NCBI GenBank assembly: GCA_033032175.1
Contig: CM065318.1
Span: forward strand, 18,166,001 to 18,230,000
Direction of reading: 5' to 3'
Source of the DNA: Saturnia japonica
Lineage: Eukaryota; Arthropoda; Insecta; Lepidoptera; Saturniidae
DNA length: 64,000 bases
The notes below the pieces were generated by a model. It saw nothing but the letters and a program-made list of their open reading frames with translations, ran no database searches and was not told the origin of the DNA. Of this stretch, positions 1 through 13,095 are shown piece after piece; position 1 is the stretch's first letter; each line of letters opens with the position of its first letter. A program made the position numbers and the translations under genes.

Positions 1-254
1 ACAGAGAAGCTACGTCATGTGTCATTCATTCTTGTAAATGTTGTTGATGTACATAATTTAAAAAAAGTCCCATCTAACATAACAAACGAATTCATAATGA
101 AGCTAATTAATTCATACCTACTTAATTGTATTAACTTAAACTATAATGCAAACTCTATATCTACATTTACTTGTCTGTACACGATAAGCCTTGAAAATAA
201 TTTTTCACTTTTAAACTTATTCTCTACTTTCTATAACTGGCTTCGATAATAATG
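1..254. other. AT-rich stretch, nothing recognised
   Basis: There is an open frame of 76 codons here, but its composition is that of random AT-rich DNA, with Asn, Ile, Leu and Ser dominating and no motif. I see no splice-flanked exon, RNA gene or repeat. Confidence 0.4.
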
Positions 255-525
255 ACTGCCTCGTTAGCCTAGTGGTCGTAAGCGCGACTGCTATGAGCGA
301 GGTCTTAGGTTCGAATCCTGGGTCGAGCAAAGTGTTATTGGGTTTTTCCTATGAAATTCTTAGTAGCAGCTCGGAGTTTGATTTCGTGCCCGATTAATGG
401 CAATAGGGTCGCCCCCTATTACATGGGACGTAAAAACATACTCGGCGAATTGTGGGTGTACATTAGTACACCTCTGCCTAAACCTTCGGGAATACAGGCG
501 TGATGGTATGTTTGGTAGGTTTCAA
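255..525 (+). repeat. tRNA-derived SINE, copy 1
   Basis: The first 75 bases resemble a tRNA. An A-box-like TTAGCCTAGTGG lies at 264-275 and a perfect B box GGTTCGAATCC at 308-318, which together form an internal RNA polymerase III promoter. The tRNA-like head is followed by a non-tRNA body with the segments 'gctcggagttt', 'gtgcccgattaatgg', 'ccctattacatggga' and 'acaggcgtgatggtatg'. All four recur in a second copy at 49234-49419. The tail runs into an (AAT)n tract, and 'ataataat' occurs on both sides, which could be a target-site duplication or just simple repeat. It is not a functional tRNA gene, because the acceptor arms do not pair cleanly and it continues into a SINE body. Confidence 0.8.
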
Positions 526-949
526 TAATAATAATCATACCAGAGAAATAATAGGCTATTATTAATTGTTACATTACAAGATTTATTATTTTCTAAATAA
601 GACATTACAGCAACGTACGGCATTCATCCAAAGAATTCTCTCGAAGACAGTTTGTCTGCATTTCCAATGTATGTTGATCGTATGATAACAGCTTCGACCG
701 AGATATCGAAATCGGAACAGCGTCACGATGACCAAAACGATCCTTAATCCGGCAAAACATCCGTTTACACTTTATCAGAATATTTTGATGCCAGATTACG
801 TCAGGGCTTCGTTGACAGAGGAAAAATATTAAAAATAAAATAAGAAAATCAAATTTCAAATAATTTAACGTAATTTATATTATAAATATCTTGCTAAAAT
901 CCATGTTATTATTGTACATAAGAGTACGAATTATGTGTATGTGTTTTAA
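526..949. other. non-coding stretch, no gene seen
   Basis: This holds an (AAT)n tail of the preceding SINE and AT-rich DNA. An 84-codon minus-strand open frame at 605-859 has no recognisable domain or homology that I can name. Confidence 0.35.
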
Positions 950-1235
950 TTATGGGTTTGTGTTTGTTAATCTTCGGAACCATCTATTTGAAAAAAATAT
1001 TTTTGCCAATTATAGCTCATTTATTGAGGAAGGTTATTATAGGCTATATAACATCACGATACGACTTTAAGAAGCAGAACAGTAACCATGAAAGTCAAAC
1101 AATTTGGAAAACTGTGGGCAAGTAAGGTGAGTGCGAGAAAAGATGCTACACGGGTGTGTGTTGCAGTGTGTTGGATAGTTGGTTGATCAATTTATCACAG
1201 GTAAAACCTTGGAATACCACTAGTTAAGTCATAAA
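950..1235 (+). repeat. dispersed repeat family A, copy 1
   Basis: This is one of five related copies in the window (also near 12888, 36490, 37640 and 57528). Shared landmarks in order are a TTTGTTTG-rich start, 'tttattgaggaaggttat', 'ggctatata..cacgatacgac', 'cagtaaccatgaaagtcaaa', and an end resembling 'aatttatcacaggtaaaacc'. The copies are strongly diverged, so this is an old family. The layout and the ending (in another copy '..gtgaaaccgtagggcacagctagt') match a type of interspersed repeat common in moths and butterflies. I cannot assign the class from sequence alone. Confidence 0.6.
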
Positions 1236-1849
1236 AATAGTATTAAATAAGCAATGAGATCATATAATATTGGTCCCTGATAAATAGCGAGCGATAGAGC
1301 TGCATTAATTTCGTACTGTATCGGGCATTTCCACTGACGCTATCCCAGCTTCATGAATAAACATATATGTTTCGGACGCATGTAGATAGCCTAACAATTC
1401 TTCTCGTTGAATTATTGCGAACGGGCAGACACGATGCACAAACATTTCGTGAAAATTCTATCTTAAAATATCTATCAATGTCCCCAATGGGATTTCCCAT
1501 TGGAAAAATCTAACCGTTTTAGCATTAAAGGTATAAAATCATTTACGTGAAAGAATTATTTATAACACATTTAATTTTTTTGGTGATCCCTACTTTGTAT
1601 AAAGAACCTCTGTTGAAAAATTTAATGGTCCAACAGTTTAAATTGTCCGTTGTATGTTATTCAGGTGATACCAATATGGTAGATTTGGAGAAAGTTGCAT
1701 TAAGGAAGTATACAATATACATATATTTTGCCGTAGATCATCAGAGCACGCGCATTGATTCGCAACACTCACCTGCCTCACGAACTATTGCTAAGTGTAT
1801 ATAATTTTCAGTACCTATGAAAAGTTCTTAAGTGAAGACCGCGTCTTGG

Positions 1850-1995
1850 AAAAAGTAGTTTAGGACGCCCTCAAACCAGTCGGAGGGAAGACTTGTAGAA
1901 GGCTGCTAGAAGCTAGAGATTGGATCAAATGGTGAACGTTGGGCTCTCCCAAGACAGTGGACCGCTAAAGGCTGATGATTATGATCCAGTCGCGT
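1850..1995 (+). pseudogene. decayed LINE 3' end
   Basis: A degraded reading that includes 'ctagagattggatcaaatggtg' and 'cagtggaccgctaaaggctgatgat' corresponds to the last codons and 3' end of a non-LTR retrotransposon common in Lepidoptera. In such elements the reverse-transcriptase ORF ends with a run like DR-EWRSLGEAYVQQWTAKG and is followed by a TGATGAT tail. Here the frame is broken by stops, so only the fossil of the tail is left. A related but longer fragment lies at 39075-39385. Confidence 0.55.
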
Positions 1996-2319
1996 ATGAC
2001 GTTGATGATCTATGGCCACAATGGCTGTATTTATCAATCGAGCCAATAAGGTAAGCAAATATACAATAACGTAGTTAAAGTCGGTTCGCATGCCACGCAG
2101 ATCTCTCTATAGATGGATGCTAACATCTGAATTAATCCAAGTCCGTGTCGGGGGCGGTTTTATGTGCCTCATGCATAATGCATGGGAGCGTCGGATATGC
2201 ACCGAGATTGAGGCTTCACGACAACTTCCAGTGGAATGGGTAGGACCATTAAAATATACACAACAGAGAATTTATGTTAGAAAAGCTAGTAGTGGAGAAC
2301 CATTAGTCTGCATATAAAC

Positions 2320-3425
2320 CATTGCAACGATTCCTATCTAAATATTAAAATATATTGCATAAAGCAATAGTGCATTTTCTACAGAAGGTAATTTATCATT
2401 GTCAGCATTAAAATCTGTAGGCAGAATATTCTCAATTTGGCACGATACTCCATAAGTTTCTTGTTACAAACAATCACTTGAAGAAATATATCTGCAAGCT
2501 TCTGTTAGGATTTCTTTATATTGTATTTCGTATCTTTATAGGTTACTATCATGCACATTAAAGACTTTAAAAAGGGATCTACCATGATGCAAGCTTTGTA
2601 TTGGATTTTTACCATAGTTTGGTGGGCACGATATAATTGATTATAAGAGCTGTGAAGTTTTTGTTGTTATTTTCTCGTTTGTAATGCAGCAGAGTTGAAG
2701 TCAGCCTCAAATATTATTTGATATTAACTACACCCCAAGTTACACTTACAATAATCGAAAACTCGATACTAAGTAATTCCATTATTTCAGTACGGAAACT
2801 CTGTTACGATAAGACATGCATGACGTCAACGGATTCTGAAACCGCGCTGAAGCATAAAAACAAGACATAACAAGTTATCAGTAATGTTGTCGGTAGTATT
2901 ATTAGATGCAATCCTTCAGCCGTCAACCATTAAGCCGGATGGCGATACGGAACACGGAACTCAACGGATTAACGCAGGAACGAGGAAACATAATGTTCAT
3001 TCAGTATCAAAACAGATAACAGCGCATCCTGAACCGTGCAGACCATCGTTAGCATTCAACCCGGCTTCGCTCGCCGAACGTGATTGAAAAACAAGGAGAA
3101 ACGACCAAACGTGCGGAATCGATTTCAATTTGTACACAACGTGTGCCGGATTTGTGGATTCTGTTTTTCTGGTTTTTATTCTTGTTTGTTGTTGTGTTTT
3201 TTTAGTTTCACAATTCTAATATTTGTTTTCTATTTCATGTATTCTGTTTGTTTAGGTACTATCAAAGGCTAATTTCTTTTCTCATCAATCTCAAGCCGGT
3301 CAGAATAACAGTCTTTAGATCAAAACTCACTAAGTACAAAGTAAATTTGCAGAAGTTAGCAGAAAATTCTGACCGAGTTACTTTACTCGAATCATCTACA
3401 TGTTATATTCTACTTGAGGATTGTC
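2320..3425. other. non-coding stretch with one GC-richer block
   Basis: Most of this is AT-rich and featureless. The block at about 2815-3120 is richer in GC and CpG and starts with a CRE-like TGACGTCA at 2821-2828. It holds a 67-codon open frame (2884-3087) without a recognisable domain. The block could be a regulatory element, a non-coding exon or a fragment of a repeat; nothing in the sequence decides. Confidence 0.35.
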
Positions 3426-3600
3426 AATCCGCCCCCTTATTACATTTCGCAATAGCAAAGTGATAGAAAAACTCGCTAAATATTTGCTTCGAAATATCAA
3501 AATCATATTGTGTTTGGTACATTATAGGTGTTATATAATACGAATTTGCGATTTCTGCCATAGCTTTGCTATTGCGAAATACGTAATAAGGGGGCGGATT
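3426..3600. mobile_element. MITE with 35/37-bp terminal inverted repeats
   Basis: The left end at 3426-3460 starts AATCCGCCCCCTTATTAC and the right end at 3564-3600 is its reverse complement. The two arms are identical except for a 2-nt indel. The central 100 bases are AT-rich and code for nothing. Total length is 175 bp, a size typical of non-autonomous DNA transposons (MITEs). No clear target-site duplication can be seen at the edges, so the superfamily is unknown. Confidence 0.75.
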
Positions 3601-6600
3601 AAACAGATGGAGTAAGTCATCGTTGTATTAATTCTATTAAATAATATATATTGAAATCTTAATCCTTAAGGGTTTAATCTTTTTAACTGCTGCTTCACAC
3701 TTGTCCCCAAAATGATTAGTGATTAGTTACCCTTTGCGCGTTGTCTATACATACCTATAGTAACAAACAACTTTTACTAGCAGGTAACAACAACATTAAT
3801 CAGGTAAATCGATTTTTAGTCTTTCCTTAACTTACTTATTTTATCCTTAGTCCATTGCAAAGTTACATTTGGGATTGCGTTTTTTAGAGGACGCAATTTT
3901 ATTTTTTTTATGTGTAGGAGGGGGGGGTCAGTGTAAAGCTAAAACCAAGTTTGTGGGGTCGTCACCCTTGTCTCACGGCCGCCATCTTGAAAATAGGAGT
4001 TGAAATGGTTTTTACGGTATATCTCTTATACTATTTACCTGATAAAAAAAAATTAGACATTTTTTGTTGCAAATTAAATTCTCTACAACTTTAATCCATT
4101 AACTTTTTGTCGTAGAACTATAAATAAAAAAGTTATAAGCGAAAATGTTCAGAAATTCGAGAAAAAATATGATATTTTTCGATATAACCTTTTTTTATCA
4201 TTTTTTGTTCCTCAAAAAACGATCTACAAAAATGGTCTGACATGACTTAATTTTTTCGTAAAATGGTAAAAAAAAGTTATATCGATCGAAAGATCAGGAT
4301 TTTAGAATTATTATTGTAAGGGATTATTAAATAAAATTCCGATATTTTTTTTTAAAAACTGGATGTTTATTTTTACCATATAATAATATATGTATATTCA
4401 TTGTTGAAACAAAGTACGTTATAAAATGTACACGAACTCTTTATCCGTATCTAGAATTGTTATTCATACTTAACATTTAAAAAACTACGTACACATTATA
4501 TGTATTTATAATAACTTAAAAATATGCATTAATAATTTATACATCGTACGAGGATGAAAAGTAATGATGTCAAACTTATGTTATCCTCGTGAACTTATAC
4601 GAAAAAAAACCTAAGCTAACGCTGGACAAAAATTTCTTTTTTCCACACCTTTTTTTTTCTTTTATTAAAATAAAAACCCAATAAGGGTTAAAAAATCGAT
4701 TCACAATTGAATGAACCACATTTTACTTAAAGCAAATCTCTTCTAATATAATATATATATATATATATATACAAGCTACAAACCAATAACGATTGAAAAC
4801 GTAATGTTTCAAAAGGTAATTGATGCTCCAAATCCCAGTGTATTTATTAGCTTCACTTAAACAGAGATCCATCGGTAACGGTTATTTAGAGCGTCGTAAT
4901 TTTTTGGTATAAATTGAATTATAATAAAATATATCAGGTATCAAATACACCTAGGCCATTGAGAAACGATTCACCAGCGAACAGTACATAGGTCATTTAA
5001 TACAGATTGTCCGAAAACTGCAAAGACTAGATTGGTTCGGAAGGTAAACGCTTCCCGAAAATTCTAAAATAGATGTGGCCATATATTGGATATATACAAA
5101 AGGCTAAAAAACTACACTGAAGCGAGTACTTCATGAAACATCAGTCGAACGAAAAGTCATGCTATCTGGTTTCGAATGTTTACAAATTTGGCATTGTCTC
5201 CAGTTAAAAGCACACGAATTTTTTTTTACAAGGTATACATGTCCAACTACATCCTTAATATTATTGTGATAAAATTTAATGGACCATTTTTTTTCAAATA
5301 TATTTTTGTTTCAAAAGAAAAACATCTCGAAGTATTTACAATAAATCATTTAACTCTTTTAATCCTAACACAAATTGTCATACCATTTTTGCTGGCCATA
5401 TTTTAAGTCAGTACAACAGCCAAATAGTTAGTGATGAAACGACTGACTTTATTCCATGTGGTCAAGACTTATTCATATACGTTCACCTTCAGTGTTGAAA
5501 GTTGATCGATTCATTACTTGGACGATCAACAAAGAATGGTATCACAACAGCATAAGAAGAAAAATGAACAACTTTCCCTTTCACAGACAAAGTAATGCAA
5601 ATCAATTGAAAATAATTGATTCACTAACACGTCGACTACGGTAAACTCGTTCACTTAATTAGTATTTATTATAATTATTGTTCACTAATATTAGTTCCTT
5701 GCTGAGATTGTGCGAAGTTGTCATTTATTTTAATCATTATTAATAATTGTATCATTAAGTTTACCAATATTTAATGACATAGCTACCGAAACAACGAATT
5801 AAATAATCATTTTATTATTACAGTAATATATATTCACTACAATTTTTTGTTGACCAGAATTATCTTTGACTTGATTAACTTCATGATTTACATCATGACT
5901 ATCTAAAAGAAATACGAAGTTAATAATTCAAAGATAAATCCGTTGGGGTTATTCCTACTGTTTAATTTATTCATCTTATAGACATCGATTAAAATATTTT
6001 AATTATATATTACATACAAAGTGCTAATGCAGACAGGTAAAATGAAACCTTCGTTGTGTTTTTCAATGAATGTAGATTTAAACAAAACCTTATTAGATAT
6101 AAGATACTTACCAATTAAATTAACAGTAGATACATATGATACATAATCATTAAGATTTTTTTTTTCAAACAATATAACGACAATATTCAACTTTTCAGTT
6201 CTGTGAATAATCACTTAACATTTTAAATTGAATCACATTGTTTTATTTACATATAATGAAGTAACAGGTGTGTACCCGTCGCTTACATTCAGGGAAATGT
6301 TTTCTGCTTTGTTTGAAGCTAGTTCGTAAGCTTAGATTGCATGCGATATCAATAATAATGAACTAGACAACAATTTTTCATGTTTTATATTTATATATAA
6401 ATATATATATACACATATAAGAAGTATATTATAATATACGTACCCTACAACAAATAACTACGTCCTCTATGATATCTTTTGTAAGACATTACATCACTAC
6501 CTTCTAATATTTCCTCACAGTATGCTTTTTGACTTCATTATAAACATTTTGTTCGATTTATTATATACAATTTTACCACTAAGATTGAAAACCTTCATTG

Positions 6601-9600
6601 CTATGAAGGAAGAAGTACTTAGCAAAGAATTAGAGCTTCGTAAGGAAGGCATTTACGAACGGGACATTATAATAATTCTAAACGAAACGTTTTAACCCTG
6701 ATGATTCCAAATTTTAATGAAGAGTCACAACATGAAGCGCTAAATATTACTTTTAAATTCGATGTTGCATTAAAAGTAGTTTTTGGCGATTAAATTTAAT
6801 CCCCACGTATAAAAATTACAACAAGATTAGCTGCAACAGAGAATGATAATAATCAACCTTGTAAATTGAACATTACACATTTATATTGTGCTTAAATGAA
6901 CCTAGAGACAATTTTACATGACTTAAACTTGATATATTATTTTTTTTTAAGTCTGTCCGTTGCATTATAGGTACTATAATAACGTATAGATTAATTATTA
7001 CACTCAGAGAAAACGTATGTACTAAATTTGAGCGTTGTAACTACCCATATAATTTCATTTTATTGCTTTCAATCGTTGATTTCGTAATTTCATACAAATA
7101 GTAGCAAACTAAACCAAAACAAGTGTCGTCGGATAATGGAGAAACTTTAGATATACATATATTCAGATATATCAATGATAAGGAAGCTAACTTCAAAGCT
7201 CACATAGAAAGTTATATATATATATATATATATAGAAGTTTGCAAATATGAAGGGAAGTATGAAATGGATACTGCCATACAATGAAATCTGTCTGCAATT
7301 CAGGAGTTTTACATGTAACGCTGATTTATTAATAACTGCGTGGATAAACATTTTGCATCCTTTAAAATATATTTTAAGCGAAACCACTACTAAACTCTTC
7401 ATTACTTTCAGATTACATGTTTCCAAAAAAAGCAACAAAAATTAAAACAAAATGCATATCTGGCATCGAACAAACCCTAGAAATTTAAAACTTACAAATT
7501 TTCAACAGTATCTATAACCACTACGCGCTTAACAAGTATTTTGAGCATCACTAAATACATAATTATTATGAAAAAGTTTCAAGAATTAATTTTGTATTAG
7601 GCACAATTTTTTTTTTCATCCATCTTACATATAACATATCAATATAGTCTACAGCACAAAAGACGATAGATTCGCAATACAATAATATATAGATAACATG
7701 TTACTTTTTATGCACAATTTTTTTTTATTCATATAATTGGATTTCGTAGACACTTAGTATGTTTATTTTTCATTACATATTATATTTTACATATACAATT
7801 TATAAGAATAGAGTTAATATAAGTAAAGCATTTTCTTTCTTAACAGTTAGAGCACATAGGACCCATTTATTATTACGGGACACGGTTTTTTTGTTTGTTA
7901 CAAATGCTTTAATTTCACATTATGCAAAAGGGTATAGTTTAGAAGATTCTATCTTAAGAATGATAGGAGCGGGATTATCATCACCCCCTAACTAATTAAT
8001 ACAATTTCCACTGAATTGACAGTTATTTAGCAAAACATTACTACCTCCTTTAATTATTATTTTATACAGTTGTTTTAACTTTTACTTCACTGTGGATCGC
8101 GGGCCGGCATTAAAACATGTCTATCCACAAAGAAATTAGATGTTATCCCAACTATATTCTCACAATATCTACGTCTCGAGAGATATATGAAACATAGCGA
8201 AATAAAATTATTCTTATCAAATTGTTATCTTTATATCACAATATCCCAATATCCACAGTGACGCAGAATATCAAAAATAGGTATACATTAATATAATATA
8301 ATTTCCATAATATATAATTATCATGCTCAGTTTATATTTTGAAATTAAGAAAAAAAGTCAAAGAAGCTAGCGATGCTAAAACTATACTATGCGTATTCAG
8401 TCTCCACTAGGACCTTATAATTTAGAAAATTCATAAAGTAAATCACAGAGTTTGAAACAGCAAAATATTTATTATTGAAACTTAACTTTTTAATCATATA
8501 TATATAATTATATATATCTCACCGTCCCGCGATACAAAGTACGATTATTGATATGTATCCTTCTTTTCTTTAGATGTTTATTGACAATAGCGTGAATATA
8601 ATGAAAATAAACTAGAAATTTCAAGTGTCCCATTCTATCGATCCATAAGTGCCATCTCTTAATAATATTATTCCATACATTACCACTGAAGATATTAACT
8701 CTACTTACACGAACCGTAACAATACAGCAATACCGACTCGTCGAAAATATAAAAACATTCCATCAGACCCTTACCATGATACGTTACCATATCATACTAC
8801 GATGATAAGTAAATGGTCCAAATCGCGCATCATCCAGTAGAGAATAAGAAGATAACAGATACAGAGATAATGACTACTGAATACGTGCCAATCGAACCAA
8901 CGACAAATGGTATGGGCCGATAAATATGCACCAAACCGAAATATTCGCATTCCGAAATTCAAAATACATACCGATCAGCTTCCAAAAATAAAAATGTATA
9001 TATACCTTTATCATCTAAGAGTGCATTAAAGAATATAGTGAAAACTTACGAATAGTAAAATAGAACGCAAGAAAACTTGACTACAATCTAGTCTTAATTT
9101 TCTATTAAAAAGATACATCCATCAAAGACGGTTTCAAATCATATAAAATTAAAAAGACGCTCGACTTATAATACAAATGTTAAAATAATAAACGAAGGTG
9201 TGTGATTGAATAGTGCAAACTTATCGAATGCAGTAGAAGCCAAGTCGTTTAATGTACACAAGAATACGGATACGATAACTCGGTGCTTGGAAAGACCGTT
9301 TGCAACAACCAGGTGACGGAGCGACGGACAGTAGACGGATATATTTTCTAAAATGCGTCAGAGACGTGCCGTTTGGAAACCACCTCCAACGCGTGTCGAA
9401 AGTAATTAAAAACAAAGCAAAAACGAGAACCGACTCGACTCACAGCCTTATAAAATCCAGCATCCGAGGATCTACGTCTACATCAAACATAAGTCGAACT
9501 TAACATGAACGGGACCGAAATGGTCTGTTGTTTAAAATCAATTATCACCCTCGATACTTATTAAATAACTTTGTACATTGAATCCAAATGCCGACGCGTT

Positions 9601-9734
9601 ATTTTGGATAGGCACTCTCTAGGCGGAGCGGCGAGCAATCGCCGCGTCATCGGCCTCCGTGGGACGGCCTCTAGGCCGACCGCTTGAGATCAGTGGAATC
9701 GGCCGGCTGCGGCCGGTGCGACCTATACACCACT
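3601..9734. other. long non-coding stretch, includes probable SoxC 3' UTR
   Basis: I see no supportable gene here. Items seen: a block at 3925-4380 with a run of G, the segment 'ggccgccatcttgaaaa' and many A/T homopolymers, which looks like an old repeat; and (TA)n tracts at about 4746-4770 and 7212-7233. The last part, about 9600-9734, is markedly GC-rich and directly follows the SoxC stop codon on the minus strand, so it is probably 3' UTR. Minus-strand AATAAA-type signals occur at 8577-8582 and 8468-8473, but I cannot tell which, if any, is used. Confidence 0.45.
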
Positions 9735-10454
9735 CTAAGACGACGTCAGGTACGAGGAAAACGTGTGGTCGACCCAATCACCAGCAACGCCGATCTCACT
9801 CAGCATATCCGACACGTCCGGCGTGCACGAGAACTCGAAGTGCGACCCTGATGATGACGAAGCGGTTTCGAACGAGTCTATGTCTGTCGTCAACGTTTCC
9901 AAATCAACCTCACAATTAGGTGACAGCGGGAGCAGGTCTGTGATGGAGTAAAGGTCCGTGAGATCCGATTGTTCACGTCTGTTGTGGTCTTCGTACAAAC
10001 AGGCAGATTCCGGAGAGTCCGGTGCTCCTGCGGGAGAAGCTGGTAATGGAGGAGGAGCAGGCGTTTCGACTGGCACGCTAGGAACCGACGGAACTGGTCT
10101 TCGTCGTCTAGAAACACCCCTATTATTGTTTGAATCAGCTCTCTGCTTACGTTTTGGTTTTTGTACAGAACCAGCTCTTACTCCGCTCCTGTCTGACTTA
10201 GCGGTTTTCTTGCGTGGCCTGTATTTGTAATCTGGATACTCCCTCATGTGTAGCTGCCGTAGTCTCTCCGCTTCGTCGATGAACGGTTGACGTTCCTCTT
10301 CGTTAAGTGTTTTCCAGACACGGCCGAGATTTTTGGATATCTCAGCGTTGTGCATGTCTGGTGTTTGTTCGCATATTTTTCTGCGTTCTATTTGTGACCA
10401 CACCATGAACGCGTTCATAGGTCTCTTGATGTGGTTGGGGTTGTTTTTCTTGGT
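9735..10454 (-). CDS. Sox14: SoxC-family HMG-box transcription factor, last exon
   Basis: This is a DNA-binding transcription factor of the SoxC group (Drosophila Sox14; vertebrate Sox4/11/12), acting in the nucleus. The exon codes for 239 residues and a stop. Residues 1-12 end in NHIKRP and lead straight into MNAFMVWSQ, the diagnostic start of a Sox HMG box. The box runs to about residue 83 with the hallmark endings [16 protein letters not shown] Lys/Arg-rich segment follows, then a Pro-rich linker, a Ser-rich patch and a C-terminus with CTPDVSDML and GDWVDHTF. That end matches the conserved SoxC activation motif, which sets it apart from other Sox groups. The exon opens after a good acceptor: a pyrimidine-rich tract and CAG at 10457-10455, with a CTAAT branch-like site at 10484-10480. 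There is no start codon ahead of the box, so the N-terminus is in an upstream exon I could not find. In flies Sox14 is ecdysone-induced and acts in metamorphosis and neuron remodelling; that role here is inference. Confidence 0.93.
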   Translation of the reverse strand, partial: TKKNNPNHIKRPMNAFMVWSQIERRKICEQTPDMHNAEISKNLGRVWKTLNEEERQPFIDEAERLRQLHMREYPDYKYRPRKKTAKSDRSGVRAGSVQKPKRKQRADSNNNRGVSRRRRPVPSVPSVPVETPAPPPLPASPAGAPDSPESACLYEDHNRREQSDLTDLYSITDLLPLSPNCEVDLETLTTDIDSFETASSSSGSHFEFSCTPDVSDMLSEIGVAGDWVDHTFSSYLTSS

Positions 10455-12887
10455 CTGGGGACAAACAGAAAGAATGCGATTAGATTTTGAATCTTACAGC
10501 AAAATTGAATTTTGTATAACATTAACTTAGGATTATTTATTAGAACCATATTTATTATTTCAAGGCCAGAATGTATATTTCCCGCTTGCCTAGTAATGTA
10601 AAACCTACAAATGATGATTTTTTTTCGGGATTTGGACAATTTCTTGCAAGGAAATAATATCAATTCCGACGAGCCTATCCATACCGCCTACAAAGATTTA
10701 ATTGATTCTCGCTCCCATAATTTTTTCAGCAATGGAATAAATAATCTACCTATAAAATAGCGAAAGCGCATAGACAATAATGGTACATACTTCGATTGAT
10801 TAAATGTATAATTTCATAATATTTATTTCGTTTTACTTTTTCCATATAAAACGCAAATTTCATATGTAAGGACCTATTATTAAACGATATTATATTTCGT
10901 ATTAACATGAAGAATGAGTAACAAGTTTATCAAATTATTGTTATCGGTTTAATTGCGGCAGATATTAAAATTTCAAGCATGCCCACTGTGTCGAGCTCTG
11001 GATCTGATTTGTATGCGCATGATGCAGCACAGTCATATGCCCTTCTTACTACTAATGATATTGTTATCATAGGAATTATTACAAACAAAATATAATTGTA
11101 TTCAGTGGTGGAAAATTTTTATTAGACAACGTGACATGATAAAGGCGAGCTCGGTCGGAGTTATCTGACGTTGAACTGTGTCCAGAGATTAAAGGATTTT
11201 CATGCTGCGCTAAATTCATAGGAGGAAGGAATCACTTTAACTTTTTCTCATAAATGTAATCTAGCAATGTTCTTTTCAAAAAAATTAACGGCTTTTTCTT
11301 CTCCTTCGAGAAAATCTCACAGAGTTAATGTTCCAATTTGAATACCATCCAAGCTTATCAATTAAATTACATTTATAATGTTTTCGAGTACGTCGAATAT
11401 TTCCGCGTCTCGTCCGCGTGTTACGAGGATGGTCGCGGAAGGTCGAAAATGAAGGAAGTCGTTATCAGAACATAGGAAGCGCGCCTGAGGACGCCGGATC
11501 ATATGGGCTCGATATCTTTTCCTCGCTAGGGATCGAGTTCCAATGGCGGATGTAATAAGAGGTCGCGTGGAGGTCGCAATTAAATAACGTAAGTTATGGT
11601 GTTAACGTAAGTAATTTTATATTTTAAACTAGCTTTAGGTAGCGACTTTGCTTGCGTTGCAAAATTGCTGAGTTAAACGAATAAAAATACTGATTCTTTA
11701 TTCCACGCCTAAAATTTAATTTATTCCTATACAAAAACCTTAATGATGCTTTATCTAATCGAAATGTTCTTTTAAAGACTTTAATTGTGCAAGCATGGTC
11801 GAGACCCATTGATTACTTATATATCATATAAATATTAAAAAAAAAAAAAACAATTTTATACGCTTCTACAATATTTTTTTATTTACATAGTTGGTGGTGG
11901 ACTAAGTAACGTTGAGAACTTAAGAGCAATGTTTTAGTAGTGTAATATTGTGTCATTATGCGATACTGCTTTAGGAGTAAGTTAGTAACAAATGTTTTAT
12001 CCGCTTTATGCTTGTATTTACATTTTTACATGCGACAAGCGACCCAATACAGGATCGCTTGTAAGGTATTCTTCTGCCGTCAATTTTCATAAGATATTTC
12101 GAAAATTTACTGAAATATACACCCAATAATTACTCACTCAAACGCAAGTTGACTTCAGGTCGTTGTTTAAGTAACCGCTCTTGAATTTTTTTTTGCCACA
12201 ACTTATTTATATTCAGGGCAAAAAAGGGTCTGTCAGATGTCGCGACCGAATCCAGTCGCACACTCCGTTCTCAAGGTGAACTTTATAGACGTAGGCATTT
12301 TTTTTGCTACTAAATATAGCGGAATTATTAAACAGTGGGTCAAATTGATTGACAACGTGAAATACGTTCATATGTTTGTGGTTTAAAAGCTATTAAAAAT
12401 TACCGTATATAAAAAAATGTGATAAAGTTGTTAAGAAAAACTGCATTGTATATATGTATTTAAAATTTACAAGCAACCCGCAGCATATTTGTATTAATAA
12501 CTCTGCTAATTATAATAATTTATGCTAATTTTACTTTCTTTTTTTTTTGTGGTGTAACGGAACCCACTGGGAAGGGAGTCAAAGGGTTAGTTAAATAATT
12601 TCTCTCTGTAGCAATTTGGTTTTGTATCTTGCTTAACCAATAAATATCCTGCGGCTGAGGGAATTTCTGATGGAAGGCATAGGTTTGCCTAAAATGAAAT
12701 GGTGATTTTCAATGGGGAGAAATCTGCAGTTCGTTAGTTGAACGTCGAGAGTGTTTAACATACAGGCGAAAGCTGAGGTTCAAGACTGCAGACATTAACT
12801 GTCTTGTCAACGCAACTTTTATGAGACTAATAATTATGGGTCATTGTAACATATTAATTCGCACGAATATTTACAAAGCTTAAAATA
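10455..12887. other. SoxC intron/upstream DNA, no other gene seen
   Basis: The first bases are the 3' end of the intron that precedes the SoxC exon (minus strand). Further on, 11395-11580 is a GC- and CpG-rich block in otherwise AT-rich DNA. It carries no open frame of note. A second GC-richer patch at 12220-12290 is unexplained. No splice-bounded N-terminal SoxC exon could be recognised. Confidence 0.4.
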
Positions 12888-13095
12888 TTGTTTGTTTGTT
12901 TGAACGCGCTAGTCGCTGGAACTAACGGTCCGAATTGAAAAATTCTTTTTTGCATTCTATAACCTATTTATTGAGGAAAGTTGTAGGCTATATAGCTTCA
13001 CGATACGACCCGAAGGATCGGAACAGTAATTAATTATAAACGTCAAACATTCTGATAAGCTATAGGTAAGAAAAATGAGAATAACGGTAAGTTGG
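12888..13095 (+). repeat. dispersed repeat family A, copy 2
   Basis: It starts with TTTGTTTGTTTGAACGCGCTA and continues with 'ttgaaaaattcttttttgc', 'tttattgaggaaagttg', 'ggctatatagcttcacg' and 'aacgtcaaacattctgataagc'. The order of landmarks is the same as in the copies near 950, 36490, 37640 and 57528. The copy stops short of the family's 3' end. Confidence 0.6.

Noticed and set aside
255..330. A tRNA gene
   Set aside because: A and B boxes are present, but the arms do not fold into a full cloverleaf with paired acceptor stem, and the sequence runs on into a SINE body that is found again at 49234.
9659..10230. Plus-strand and other-frame open frames of 62-90 codons over the SoxC exon
   Set aside because: They are shadows of the GC-richer SoxC coding exon in other frames.
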